Shown here: piece after piece, positions 49,553-59,573 of the stretch
Layout: each line of letters begins with the position of its first letter
Position numbering within the stretch: the stretch's first letter is position 1
Source of the DNA: Paracoccus benzoatiresistens
Lineage (GTDB): Bacteria; Pseudomonadota; Alphaproteobacteria; Rhodobacterales; Rhodobacteraceae
DNA: 64,000 nucleotides
Reading direction: 5' to 3'
Assembly: GCF_026913015.1 (NCBI RefSeq)
Contig: NZ_JAPTYD010000008.1
Location: forward strand, 1-64,000
Program-made: the position numbers and the translations under genes
The notes under the pieces: generated by a model
What the model saw: only the letters and a program-made list of their open reading frames with translations
Told to the model about the DNA's origin: nothing
Databases searched by the model: none

Positions 49553-51411
49553 TCCTCTGCCTCCTGCCACCACAGCTCGGGCATGAAGCCCGGCCAATCT
49601 CCGTAGAGTGGCATTGTTTGGGCAGGATATCGCAGGTCCGCGGCATGAGCCAGCCGCGAGACCGGCGAGAACCCCACCGGTACGACATAACGCCCGGCGG
49701 TCAGGATTCGATCCAAGGCTCGGACAGCGGCGGTGAAATCGGCGGCGTTTTGCGAGTTCACCATCGCCGCGATCACCGATTCGACGGCCGGGCTCTTCAT
49801 GCCCATCCAGTTGCGGCTGCCCGGCTGGTCCGCTGCGGCGGACCCCCAGTACAGCAACTGCTCGGTGCCCGGCGACAGCGACAGGGCGCGTTCATACCAG
49901 GTCACGTCGAACTGGAATTCGTTGGTCCGCTGAACGAACTGCGCCGAATCCAGCAAGGTGATGCGCGGCCGCATTCCCAGGTTCCGCAGCGCCTGGACAT
50001 AGATGTCCGCAATCTGCTGCGTCTCGGATGCAGTCCGCATGGCGGTGCCGGATTGATTCAGCAGGATCTCGAAGGCGAAGGGCCGGCCCTGGGCGTTCTG
50101 CAGGACGCCGTCGCGGACCGTCCAGCCCGCTTCCTCCAGCAGCTTGATGGCACGGCGCAGCCCTGCGCGATCCAGCGCCCGGTCCGATCCCTCGGGGAGC
50201 GCATAGCCTTCGATCGTACCGGGCGGCAGGTCGGCGGCAAAGGGCTGCAGCAGTTCGGCCTCGCGCCCGGCTGCCGGACCGGGCTGCATCGCCAGATCCG
50301 AATTCGCGAAATAGGAGGTGATGCGCCGGTCCTTGCCGCCATTCAGCGTCGCGTTGATGAAGCGGAAGTTGAAGGCCTCGATCATCGCCTGCCGGACGCG
50401 CCAGTCCGCAAACAGCGGATTGCGGGTGTTCATTACCAGCCCCATGATCCCCGACGGGCGGCCATGGGGGATCTCGGCCTTCAGGGCATCTCCGCGCTGC
50501 ATCAGGGGAAAATCGTACTCCTGTTCCCACTTCAGCGCGGACAACTCTCGCCAGACCGTGACCTCGCCTGCCTTGAACGCCTCGAACATGGCATTGGCAT
50601 CGCCGAAATAGTCATAGCGGATGGTGGCCAGGTTGTTGCGCCCCTGGTTCACCGGCAGATCCTTGCCCCAGTAATCAGGGTTCCGCCGGAAGGTGATGGA
50701 CCGGCCCGGATCCACGCGGTCAACCACGTAGGGACCCGATCCGACCGGCGCTTCCAGGCTGGAGGACGCGAAATCCTTCCCCTCCCATTGCGCCTTCTTC
50801 AGGACCGGACGCAGTCCCATCAGCATGGGCAGTTCGCGGTCGGCTTCCGTGAAGGTGATCCGCAGCCCGAGTTCGCCCGTCTGTTCGATCTTCGCAACTT
50901 TGGACCAGGCTGCCTGGTAACGCGGATGCCCCTGCGTTCCGAGCGTCTGATAGGACCAGATCACATCCTCGACAGTGACCGGGCTGCCGTCGGAAAAGTG
51001 GGCTTCGGGGCGCAGGGTGAATTCGACCCATGAACGGTCCGGAGCCGTCTCGACCGACTGGGCCAGAAGACCGTAAAGGGTGAAGGGCTCGTCAAGGCTG
51101 CGATACATCAGCGTCTCGGCCACATGGATGCCGACGCCCCATGCTGCATTGCCTTTCAGCACCCAAGGGTTCAGAGAGTCGAATCCCCCAGGTTCCGCCA
51201 AACGAATCACTCCGCCCTGCGGCGCGTCGGGATTCACATAAGGAAGGGCCGTGAATCCCTCGGATAGCGCCGGTTCGCCATACATGGCAAGGGCGTGCGC
51301 GGCTTCGGCAGGACCTGAAAGCGGCATAGATGCAACACCTGAAAAAGCCCCAAAAATCAGGCACAAGGCGCGCAGAGTCGCGGAATTGTTAAGGTTTCTT
51401 AAGATTTTCAT
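49549..51411 (-). CDS. YejA-like periplasmic oligopeptide-binding protein
   Basis: The 620-residue family 5 solute-binding protein has a signal peptide of about 37 residues ending around GPAEAAHA. Its opening ALAMYGEPALSEGFTALPYVNP and GGFDSLNPWVLKG are typical of YejA, the binding protein of the microcin C/peptide importer YejABEF. FTLRPEAHFSDGSPVTVEDV and GSGPYVV are family 5 hallmarks. No permease or ATPase genes follow; instead the entericidin-like and CsbD-like genes do. So it may be an orphan binding protein, or the yejBEF genes are elsewhere. Control is from the promoter at 51447-51475. Confidence 0.9.
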   Translation of the reverse strand: MKILRNLNNSATLRALCLIFGAFSGVASMPLSGPAEAAHALAMYGEPALSEGFTALPYVNPDAPQGGVIRLAEPGGFDSLNPWVLKGNAAWGVGIHVAETLMYRSLDEPFTLYGLLAQSVETAPDRSWVEFTLRPEAHFSDGSPVTVEDVIWSYQTLGTQGHPRYQAAWSKVAKIEQTGELGLRITFTEADRELPMLMGLRPVLKKAQWEGKDFASSSLEAPVGSGPYVVDRVDPGRSITFRRNPDYWGKDLPVNQGRNNLATIRYDYFGDANAMFEAFKAGEVTVWRELSALKWEQEYDFPLMQRGDALKAEIPHGRPSGIMGLVMNTRNPLFADWRVRQAMIEAFNFRFINATLNGGKDRRITSYFANSDLAMQPGPAAGREAELLQPFAADLPPGTIEGYALPEGSDRALDRAGLRRAIKLLEEAGWTVRDGVLQNAQGRPFAFEILLNQSGTAMRTASETQQIADIYVQALRNLGMRPRITLLDSAQFVQRTNEFQFDVTWYERALSLSPGTEQLLYWGSAAADQPGSRNWMGMKSPAVESVIAAMVNSQNAADFTAAVRALDRILTAGRYVVPVGFSPVSRLAHAADLRYPAQTMPLYGDWPGFMPELWWQEAEE

Positions 51412-51446
51412 CGCCCGAGTGCCCGTTTTTATTCTTTTCGATACAA

Positions 51447-51475
51447 ATTCAACTGACTCGACCGAAGATCGTCAA
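51447..51475 (-). promoter_or_regulatory. Promoter of the yejA-entericidin-csbD operon
   Basis: On the minus strand TTGACG (51475-51470) and TTGAAT (51452-51447) are exactly 17 bases apart. Transcription would begin near 51440, giving a leader of about 30 bases. This is a sigma-70 pattern, not the EcfG general-stress one. Confidence 0.55.
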
Positions 51476-51495
51476 TGGCAGGTGAGACTTATTCG

Positions 51496-51524
51496 TTGGA
51501 CTCTGGCAGGCTTTGGCGTATAAA
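51496..51524 (+). promoter_or_regulatory. Promoter of the structured RNA upstream of bdhA
   Basis: TTGGAC (51496-51501) and TATAAA (51519-51524) lie 17 bases apart on the plus strand, with the -10 extended to TATAAAT. It points toward bdhA and would start transcription near 51531. Confidence 0.6.
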
Positions 51525-51530
51525 TAGCTT

Positions 51531-51605
51531 ACTGCTCGATAGGTTTCTTGCCTGTATGAAACCTGCCTCATGACTAGCGCCCGCCTTGTGCGGGCGTTTT
51601 TTTTT
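51531..51605 (+). ncRNA. Candidate small RNA or attenuating leader of bdhA
   Basis: Between the predicted start near 51531 and the end of a nine-T run at 51605 lies a transcript of about 75 nt without an upstream plus-strand gene. It has two parts. A first hairpin has AGGTTTC (51541-51547) paired with GAAACCT (51558-51564). A strong intrinsic terminator follows at 51578-51605. Because bdhA begins only 72 bases further on the same strand, it may be an independent small RNA or a leader in which the terminator is conditionally read through. No coding capacity fits within it. Confidence 0.55.
51578..51605 (+). terminator. Strong intrinsic terminator upstream of bdhA
   Basis: CGCCCGC (51578-51584) pairs with GCGGGCG (51590-51596) over a five-base loop and is followed by nine T residues. 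No plus-strand protein gene lies between it and the minus-strand yejA start, so it must end a non-coding transcript or act inside the bdhA leader. Confidence 0.9.
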
Positions 51606-51676
51606 GCCCATGCTGCACCTGCAAAGACGGGTTCTGGTCCGGTTCGGCCGGATACAGGCAGCAGCGTGGGGGTGCG

Positions 51677-52459
51677 ATGTTCAAAAGATTTCTGAGCGGT
51701 AAGACAGCAATCGTGACCGGTTCTAACTCCGGCATCGGGCTGGGGGTGGCGCGTCAACTGGCCAAGGCAGGCGCCGATCTGGTCCTGAACAGCTTCACCG
51801 ACCGTCCCGAGGACCATCAGATTGCCCAGAATCTGGCTGAGGAACATGGCGTAACTGTCCGGTATATAAAGGCAGATATGTCGAAGGCCGACGAATGCCG
51901 CGACTTGGTCCGGCAGGCTGGCCGCTGCGACATCCTGGTCAACAATGCGGGCATCCAGCATGTAGCGCCCATCCCCGACTTCCCGGTCGAAAAGTGGGAT
52001 GCGATCATCGCGATCAACCTGACCTCGGCCTTCCACACCACCGCTGCGGCACTGCCCATGATGCGCGAGGCAGGTTGGGGACGGATCGTCAACATCGCCT
52101 CGGCCCATGGCCTGACTGCCAGCGCCTTCAAATCGGCCTATGTCGCGGCCAAGCACGGGCTTGTCGGCTTTACCAAAGTGACGGCGCTCGAGACGGCGAG
52201 GGAATCGATTACCTGCAACGCCATTTGCCCCGGCTATGTCCTGACCCCTCTGGTCGAGGCGCAGATCCCCGACACGATGAAGGAATACAACATGACGCGC
52301 GAGGAGGTGATCCGGAACGTCATGCTGGAACGCCAGCCCTCCAAGGAATTCGCGACGGTCGAGCAGATGGGCGACACGGCCGTCTTCCTGTGCAGCGATG
52401 CGGCAGCGCAGATCACCGGCACCGCGATCAGCGTGGATGGGGGCTGGACGGCCCTGTAA
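51677..52459 (+). CDS. bdhA: 3-Hydroxybutyrate dehydrogenase
   Basis: BdhA oxidises 3-hydroxybutyrate to acetoacetate with NAD, the exit step from stored polyhydroxybutyrate. The 260-residue SDR protein has TGSNSGIGLGVARQLAKAGA, NNAGIQHVAPIPDFP, catalytic YVAAKHGLVGFTK and the BDH-type VLTPLVEAQIPD substrate loop. The NNAGIQHV...F motif separates BDH from generic SDR. Start ATG 51677 follows GTGGGGGTGCG. The gene sits behind the structured RNA. Confidence 0.94.
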   Translation: MFKRFLSGKTAIVTGSNSGIGLGVARQLAKAGADLVLNSFTDRPEDHQIAQNLAEEHGVTVRYIKADMSKADECRDLVRQAGRCDILVNNAGIQHVAPIPDFPVEKWDAIIAINLTSAFHTTAAALPMMREAGWGRIVNIASAHGLTASAFKSAYVAAKHGLVGFTKVTALETARESITCNAICPGYVLTPLVEAQIPDTMKEYNMTREEVIRNVMLERQPSKEFATVEQMGDTAVFLCSDAAAQITGTAISVDGGWTAL

Positions 52460-52493
52460 GCCACGAACGCCGCTCGTCGGGGCCGGACATCGA

Positions 52494-52598
52494 TCAGGCC
52501 AGCGCGTCCTTGACGGCGCGCGGGTCCCAGTCGGACAGGCTCTTCGCCGCATCCTGGCCCGGCCGAACTGCAGTTCCTTTTGATAAAGCCGCATAGGG
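52494..52598 (-). other. Possible gene remnant between bdhA and the aminotransferase gene
   Basis: On the minus strand a frame ending at TGA 52494 reads PYAALSKGTAVRPGQDAAKS, then LSDWDPRAVKDALA before the stop. This looks more like a real protein C-terminus than chance sequence, but its upstream part would lie within the aminotransferase gene in another frame and no start is visible. It may be the end of a lost gene or a coincidence. Confidence 0.2.
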
Positions 52599-52599
52599 G

Positions 52600-54190
<1,591 letters not shown>

Positions 54191-54263
54191 ATTTTTCTGC
54201 AGTATCTCACGGAAGTTGAGTTGCATTAACTGTAGATTTGATTTTTGCGGCAATGATGGAGTC

Positions 54264-54818
54264 ATGACGAACAAATCAGGACCGCGAGACGCCATGATTT
54301 CACCCGCGCCGCGCGATATGCGCCCCCAAGCCGACGTTCAGGCCCTGCCTGATCTGGCGGACACGACCGAGGCTTATCTTGAAACCCTCCAGCTTCTGGA
54401 GCGGTTGCACCGGCTGATGCTGGATCTGGTCAAGGATGAATTCGAACGCCTCGGTCAGCACGACCTGACCCCGGTGCAGGCGATGATCCTGTACAACCTC
54501 GGCGGGGCCGAGGTGTCGGCGGGCGAGTTGCGGTCCCGCGGCATGTATCAGGGGTCGAATGTCAGCTATAACCTGAAGAAGCTGGTGACGATGGGCTATG
54601 TCCACCACGAGCGCAGCGATCTGGACCGCCGCTCGGTCAGGGTAAAGCTGACGGACGAGGGGCAGGCCATCCGCGACATGGTTCACCGACTGTTTCTGCG
54701 CCATGCCGAGGGGCTGGCCATGTCGGGCGTGCTGGAAGACCCGCCCCTGGATCAGGTGAACATGCAAAGCCGCCGGATCGAGCGGTTCTGGCTGGAACAG
54801 ATCCGCTATATCTACTGA
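54264..54818 (+). CDS. MarR-family regulator of the PetP/LdtR type
   Basis: The 184-residue protein has a winged helix in which LETLQLLERLHRLMLDLVKD leads into the dimer helices. MYQGSNVSYNLKKLVTMGYV is the recognition helix region and ERSDLDRRSVRVKLTDEG is the wing. The GSNVSYNLKKL block is shared by LdtR of Liberibacter and PetP-type proteins of Rhodobacter, which respond to small ligands. ATG 54264 is chosen; ATG 54294 is also possible. The leader at 54195-54260 is unusually AT-rich for the window and is likely its promoter region. Confidence 0.85.
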   Translation: MTNKSGPRDAMISPAPRDMRPQADVQALPDLADTTEAYLETLQLLERLHRLMLDLVKDEFERLGQHDLTPVQAMILYNLGGAEVSAGELRSRGMYQGSNVSYNLKKLVTMGYVHHERSDLDRRSVRVKLTDEGQAIRDMVHRLFLRHAEGLAMSGVLEDPPLDQVNMQSRRIERFWLEQIRYIY

Positions 54819-54833
54819 CCGGCGGCGGCGGGC

Positions 54834-55262
54834 TTACCAGTGGCCAGTGTTCTCCATGTTGGCCCAGGGTTCGGCCGGGGGCAGGTGGTCGCCTTCTTGC
54901 AGCAGCTCGATCGAGACGTTGTCGGGGCTGCGCACGAAGGCCATGTGCCCGTCGCGGGGGGGCCGGTTGATGGTGACACCCGCGTCCATCAGCTTCTGGC
55001 ACATCTCATAGATGTTGCCGACGCGATAGGCCAGGTGGCCGAAATGACGGCTGTCCGACGGCAGGCCTTCATCCCCGTCCCAGTTGTGGGTCAACTCGAC
55101 GGGGCATTCCGGCTGGCCCGGCGGGGCCATAAAGACCAGCGTAAAGCGGCCCTTGTCGTTGTCGATGCGGCGTGTTTCCTCCAGCCCCAGAAGCTTGAAG
55201 AAGGCCATGGTCTTGTCCAGATCCTTCACCCGGACCATCGTGTGCAGATAGCGGATATTCAT
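54834..55262 (-). CDS. gloA: Lactoylglutathione lyase (glyoxalase I)
   Basis: GloA converts the methylglyoxal-glutathione adduct to S-lactoylglutathione. The 142-residue VOC-fold protein has YLHTMVRVKDLDKTMAFFKLLG, VELTHNWDGDEG and GHLAYRVGNIYEMCQKLMDAG. The metal ligands His and Glu are visible in LHTMVRV, VELTHN, FGHLAYRV and VSIELLQ. ATG 55262 follows AGGAGACGCCC. Together with Gfa it shows a glutathione-based defence against aldehydes. Confidence 0.94.
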   Translation of the reverse strand: MNIRYLHTMVRVKDLDKTMAFFKLLGLEETRRIDNDKGRFTLVFMAPPGQPECPVELTHNWDGDEGLPSDSRHFGHLAYRVGNIYEMCQKLMDAGVTINRPPRDGHMAFVRSPDNVSIELLQEGDHLPPAEPWANMENTGHW

Positions 55263-55329
55263 GGGCGTCTCCTTGTCTTGCCGCGGGTTACAAGCAGCTT
55301 GGCACGCCGCGTGCCGGGGTGCAAACCGG

Positions 55330-55809
55330 CTAGCGACAGCGCAGGTATTCGAACAGTACGCAGGCGGGATCTGCGGACCGCAGGGGGACCGAGCCGAGGC
55401 AGTGCCATTCGCTCCGGTCGAAGGCCGGAAAGAACGCATCCGCTTCTGCCACGTCCAGATCGACCTCGGTCAGAAGCAGCCGATCCGCCACCGGCAGCAG
55501 GGCGCGATAGATGCCGGCACCACCGATGCCATAGACGCGCCGGTAGCCTGCCTGATGTGCATGATCGACAGCCGCGTCGGGGGAGGGAAGGACCTGTTCG
55601 GCAACGTGCGGGTCGGACGACACCACAAGGTTAAGGCGGTTCTTCAGCGGCCTGACCGGCAGGCTTTCCCATGTCCGGCGGCCCATGACCACGGCGCCGC
55701 CCGTGGTTTCGCGCTGGAAGAAGGCCAGATCCTCGGGCGCGCGCCAAGGAATGTCGTTGTCCTTGCCGATGGCGCCATTGCGGTCGTGGGCAGCGATCAG
55801 GGTCAGCAT
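55330..55809 (-). CDS. folA: Dihydrofolate reductase
   Basis: FolA regenerates tetrahydrofolate with NADPH. The 159-residue protein begins LTLIAAHDRNGAIGKDNDIPW and has the catalytic acid in the PEDLAFFQRETTG helix, VVMGRRTWES and GGAGIYRALLPVADRLLLTEV. It starts three bases after the thyA stop, completing the parE-thyA-folA unit. ThyA makes dihydrofolate, which FolA reduces. Confidence 0.96.
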   Translation of the reverse strand: MLTLIAAHDRNGAIGKDNDIPWRAPEDLAFFQRETTGGAVVMGRRTWESLPVRPLKNRLNLVVSSDPHVAEQVLPSPDAAVDHAHQAGYRRVYGIGGAGIYRALLPVADRLLLTEVDLDVAEADAFFPAFDRSEWHCLGSVPLRSADPACVLFEYLRCR

Positions 55810-55812
55810 GGG

Positions 55813-56646
55813 CTACACCGCCACCGGGGCCTTGATGGCCGGATCGGGGTCATAGTTCACGATCTCGAAATCCTCGAAACGAAAGTCGAAGATGGATTCG
55901 ACCTGCCGCCGCAGGCGCAACTGGGGCAGGGACTTCGGGGTCCGCGCAAGCTGCGTCCGCACCTGATCCAGGTGGTTGCTGTAGATATGCGCATCGCCGA
56001 TGGAGTGGACGAAATCCCCCGGCTCGTATCCCGTTACATGCGCCAGCATGACCTGCAGCAGCGCATAGGAGGCGATGTTGAACGGCACCCCCAGGAACAT
56101 GTCGGCAGACCGCTGGTAAAGCTGCAGGTGCAGCTTGCCCGACAGGATCCGCACCTGCCACAGCGTATGGCAGGGCGGCAGCGCCATCTGGGGCACATCG
56201 CCGGGGTTCCAGGCCGAGACGATCAGGCGGCGCGAGTCGGGTGTCCTGCGGATCGCCTCGACCAGACCGGCGATCTGATCGACATGATCCGCAAAGAACA
56301 GCGGCCGCCCGTCGGCATCTAGCCCGCTTGGCACCAGCTTGGGAAAGTGGCGCCATTGGCGGCCATAGACCGGACCCAGATCGCCATTCTCATCCGCCCA
56401 TTCGTCCCAGATCGAGACGCCGTTCTTCTGCAGATAGCGGATGTTCGTATCGCCCGACAGAAACCACAAAAGCTCGTGGATGATCGATTTCAGGTGCAGC
56501 TTCTTGGTCGTCACCAGCGGAAAACCGTCCGCCAGCGGATAGCGGCATTGCAGCCCGAAATACGAGATCGTGCCGGTGCCGGTCCGGTCCGAGCTTTCGT
56601 GACCCTGGTCCAGCACGGTCCGCAATGCTTCGTGATACTGCCGCAT
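55813..56646 (-). CDS. thyA: Thymidylate synthase ThyA
   Basis: ThyA makes dTMP from dUMP with methylene-tetrahydrofolate. The 277-residue protein has [21 protein letters not shown], the catalytic cysteine in [12 protein letters not shown] and the substrate motif [22 protein letters not shown] 56646 is one base past the parE stop. An upstream GTG frame lies within parE and is rejected. Confidence 0.96.
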   Translation of the reverse strand: MRQYHEALRTVLDQGHESSDRTGTGTISYFGLQCRYPLADGFPLVTTKKLHLKSIIHELLWFLSGDTNIRYLQKNGVSIWDEWADENGDLGPVYGRQWRHFPKLVPSGLDADGRPLFFADHVDQIAGLVEAIRRTPDSRRLIVSAWNPGDVPQMALPPCHTLWQVRILSGKLHLQLYQRSADMFLGVPFNIASYALLQVMLAHVTGYEPGDFVHSIGDAHIYSNHLDQVRTQLARTPKSLPQLRLRRQVESIFDFRFEDFEIVNYDPDPAIKAPVAV

Positions 56647-56647
56647 G

Positions 56648-58606
56648 TCAGACGTCCAGTTCTTCCGCGAAGCGCGCATTCTCCTGGATGTATTCGAAGC
56701 GCAACTCGGGCTTCTTGCCCATCAGGCGTTCGACCAGATCGCCGGTCTCGCCGCCTTCTTCATCGTCGATGCTGACCCGAATCAGCTTGCGCGTCCTGGG
56801 GTTCATCGTGGTGTCCTTCAGGTCCTTGGCGTCCATCTCGCCAAGGCCCTTGAATCGCTGCACGTCGATCTTTCCCTTGCCACCCAATCCCTTGGCCAGC
56901 ATCCGCTCCTTTTCGGCATCATCCGCGACATAGATGCGATGCGCCCCCTGCGTCAGCCGGTAAAGCGGCGGGCAGGCGAGATACAAGTGCCCCTTGTCGA
57001 TCATCGGCCGCATCTGCGTGAAGAAGAAGGTCATCAGCAGCGAGGCGATATGGGCGCCGTCCACGTCGGCGTCGGTCATGATGATGACCTTGTCATAGCG
57101 CAGGTCATCGACGTTGAACTTGGATCCGATGCCAACGCCAAGCGCCTGGCAAAGATCGTTGATTTCCTGGTTGGCCCCCATCTTCGACGATGCCGCGCCC
57201 AGCACGTTCAGGATCTTGCCCCGCAGCGGCAGCAACGCCTGGTTGGTCCGGTCCCGCGCCATCTTGGCGCTGCCGCCCGCGCTGTCGCCCTCGACGATGA
57301 ACAGTTCGGTGCCCTCGCGGCTGGTGGCGCTGCAATCGACCAGCTTGCCCGGCAGGCGCAGCTTCTTGGTGGCCGACTTGCGGGCGGTTTCCTTTTCCTG
57401 CCTGCGCCGCAGGCGTTCCTCGGCCCGCAACACCAGGAAATCGAGGATCGCGCCCGCCGATTTGGTATCCGCCGCCAGCCAGGTGTCGAAATGATCGCGA
57501 ACGGCGTTTTCGACCAGGCGCGCGGCCTCGGTCGTGGCCAGGCGGTCCTTGGTCTGGCCCACGAATTCCGGCTCGCGGATGAAGCAGCTGACCAAGGCGC
57601 AGCCGCCGGTCAGCAGATCCTCGCGCGTGATCTGGGCGGCCTTCTTGTTGTTGACCCGCTCGCCATAGGCGCGCACGCCTTTCAGGATTGCGGACCAGAA
57701 GCCGGCCTCGTGGGTGCCGCCCTCGGGGGTGGGGACGGTGTTGCAGTACGACTGGATGAAGCCGTCACGCGCGGGCGTCCAGTTGATCGCCCAATCGACC
57801 TTGCCCGGCGCATTGAAGCGGCGGAAGTCGACGCTGCCCGCAAAGGGGCGGTCGGCATAAGTGCTGGCGCCGGTCAGCGTCTCGGCCAGGTAGTCCGCCA
57901 GGCCGCCGGGGAAATGAAAGGTAGCCTCGCGCGGTGTCTCGCCGTCATCGATCTCGGACTTCCAGCGAATTTCGACGCCGCTGAACAGATAGGCCTTGGA
58001 TTTGACCATCTTCAGCAACCGCGCGGGCTTGAAACGGTGATGGCCGAAAATATCCTCGTCCGCGTGGAAGGTCACCGTCGTGCCGCGCCGGTTGGGGGCG
58101 GCGCCGATCTTCGCCACCGGGCCTTGCGGGATCCCGCGCGAGAAGCGCTGCTCGAACAGTTCCCGGTTGCGGGCAACCTGCACGACCATGCTGTCCGACA
58201 GCGCGTTCACGACGGATGCGCCCACCCCGTGCAAGCCGCCCGAGGTCTGGTAGGCATCGCCCGAGAACTTGCCCCCCGCATGCAGGGTGCACAGGATCAC
58301 CTCAAGCGCGGACTTTCCCGGGAACTTGGGGTGCGGGTCGATGGGGATGCCGCGTCCGTTGTCGCGGATGGTGACGCTGTAATCGGCCAGAAGCTCGATC
58401 TCGATGCGGCTGGCATGGCCTGCCACCGCCTCGTCCATCGAGTTGTCGAGGATCTCGGCAACCAGGTGATGCAGCGCGCGTTCGTCGGTGCCGCCGATAT
58501 ACATGCCGGGGCGCTTGCGCACGGGCTCCAGCCCCTCCAGCACCTCGATCGAGGCGGCGGAATAGCTGTCGGTCGCGTCAACGGCGGAAAGAAGGTCGTC
58601 GGCCAT
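56648..58606 (-). CDS. parE: DNA topoisomerase IV subunit B
   Basis: ParE is the ATPase subunit that drives chromosome decatenation with ParC. The 652-residue protein has [23 protein letters not shown]-fold [12 protein letters not shown] and [12 protein letters not shown], and the TOPRIM block [20 protein letters not shown] with [13 protein letters not shown]. Length fits ParE instead of the longer GyrB. Start ATG 58606. parC is not in the window. Confidence 0.95.
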   Translation of the reverse strand: MADDLLSAVDATDSYSAASIEVLEGLEPVRKRPGMYIGGTDERALHHLVAEILDNSMDEAVAGHASRIEIELLADYSVTIRDNGRGIPIDPHPKFPGKSALEVILCTLHAGGKFSGDAYQTSGGLHGVGASVVNALSDSMVVQVARNRELFEQRFSRGIPQGPVAKIGAAPNRRGTTVTFHADEDIFGHHRFKPARLLKMVKSKAYLFSGVEIRWKSEIDDGETPREATFHFPGGLADYLAETLTGASTYADRPFAGSVDFRRFNAPGKVDWAINWTPARDGFIQSYCNTVPTPEGGTHEAGFWSAILKGVRAYGERVNNKKAAQITREDLLTGGCALVSCFIREPEFVGQTKDRLATTEAARLVENAVRDHFDTWLAADTKSAGAILDFLVLRAEERLRRRQEKETARKSATKKLRLPGKLVDCSATSREGTELFIVEGDSAGGSAKMARDRTNQALLPLRGKILNVLGAASSKMGANQEINDLCQALGVGIGSKFNVDDLRYDKVIIMTDADVDGAHIASLLMTFFFTQMRPMIDKGHLYLACPPLYRLTQGAHRIYVADDAEKERMLAKGLGGKGKIDVQRFKGLGEMDAKDLKDTTMNPRTRKLIRVSIDDEEGGETGDLVERLMGKKPELRFEYIQENARFAEELDV

Positions 58607-58771
58607 CTGTATCTGCTCTTGTTCTTCGGTCGGCTGGCCGGACTATCTCACGCGAGCAGGCTCAAGGCCAGACCCGCGCTTGCCGCGCAGCCCCTGGGAA
58701 GGGTCGCCATCGTCCATCATGCCATCGGCGAAACGGTTATCGACGGGAGCCCGGCATTACGATCTAAGGGC

Positions 58772-59431
58772 TTACTCCGGTTCCGCCAACCGCTCCTGCC
58801 ACATTTTCCGGAAGCCGGGACGGGCCTGGCAGGTTTCCAGCCAAGCCATTGTCGCGGGAAACTGGCTCATCAAATCGCCATAGCTCTGGGCGTAACGCAG
58901 GATCTCGGCCAGGTTGATGTCAGCCACAGTGAAGCGGCCCCCGACCAGGTGCTTGTGCGTTGAAAGATAATCCTCGACCACTTTCAGGGGGCGGACCAGG
59001 CGCTCGGCCGCGTTGGCGACGATGGCCTGGTCCTCGCCCGATTGCAGGCGCGAGCGGGCGTGCAGGAACAGGATGGTCAGCGCGTCTGGCTCGATGCTGG
59101 TCGCGGCATAGAAGCTCCACTGCATCATCTGCGCATCCTCGGCCAGATCGGCTGGGCCGACGTCGCCGCCATACTTGCGCGCCAGATACAGGGTCGCGGC
59201 CAGGGATTCCGACAGGACCAAGCCGTCATCCTCGATCACGGGGATCGCTCCTGCAGGCGAGAGAGCCAGGAAGGCGGGAGAATGCGTGTTCAGCGGCGCA
59301 TCCGGCGCATCGGGGTCGGCCAGCCGATAGGCCTGGATGACCGGGATCTGCCGGAACTCCAGCCCGATCTCGTGGCACAGCCAGATGATGCGCGAGGCGC
59401 GCGAACGGGTGACGCCGTGGATGGTCAGCAT
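58772..59431 (-). CDS. Glutathione S-transferase family protein
   Basis: The 219-residue protein has the thioredoxin-like N domain TIHGVTRSRASRIIWLCHEIG with the SRASR-type serine/arginine at the activation site. SPAGAIPVIEDDGLVLSESLA is the glutathione-binding cis-proline and SES motif. The helical C domain follows, with GGRFTVADINLAEILRYA. Substrate unknown. ATG 59431 follows AGGAGTGCCCC. Confidence 0.9.
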   Translation of the reverse strand: MLTIHGVTRSRASRIIWLCHEIGLEFRQIPVIQAYRLADPDAPDAPLNTHSPAFLALSPAGAIPVIEDDGLVLSESLAATLYLARKYGGDVGPADLAEDAQMMQWSFYAATSIEPDALTILFLHARSRLQSGEDQAIVANAAERLVRPLKVVEDYLSTHKHLVGGRFTVADINLAEILRYAQSYGDLMSQFPATMAWLETCQARPGFRKMWQERLAEPE

Positions 59432-59501
59432 GGGGCACTCCTTCTGTCGGGCGCAGGTTAGCCGCGCAGCAAAGGATCCGAAAGCATCAAGCCCATTGCA
59501 T

Positions 59502-59515
59502 TTGATGCAGGTCAA
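59502..59515. promoter_or_regulatory. FNR/FnrP-type box upstream of ccoG
   Basis: TTGAT-GCAG-GTCAA matches the anaerobic FNR consensus TTGAT-N4-ATCAA at nine of ten arm positions. Its centre is 65 bases before the ccoG start codon. In Paracoccus and Rhodobacter, FnrP or FnrL turns on the cbb3 oxidase genes at low oxygen, so this box probably governs ccoGHIS. Confidence 0.8.
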
Positions 59516-59573
59516 GGAATCGCACGCGCCCCCGGTCTAGACCGGCAGTCGCGAAACAGGAGCGATTCTTCAC

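Noticed and set aside
51475-51573. 32-codon ORF starting ATG at 51475 just before the terminator
   Set aside because: The predicted promoter -10 lies inside it and no ribosome site precedes the ATG, so the RNA starting near 51531 would lack its start codon.
56645-58963. 772-codon open frame on the plus strand opposite parE
   Set aside because: Antisense shadow; parE motifs are complete on the other strand.
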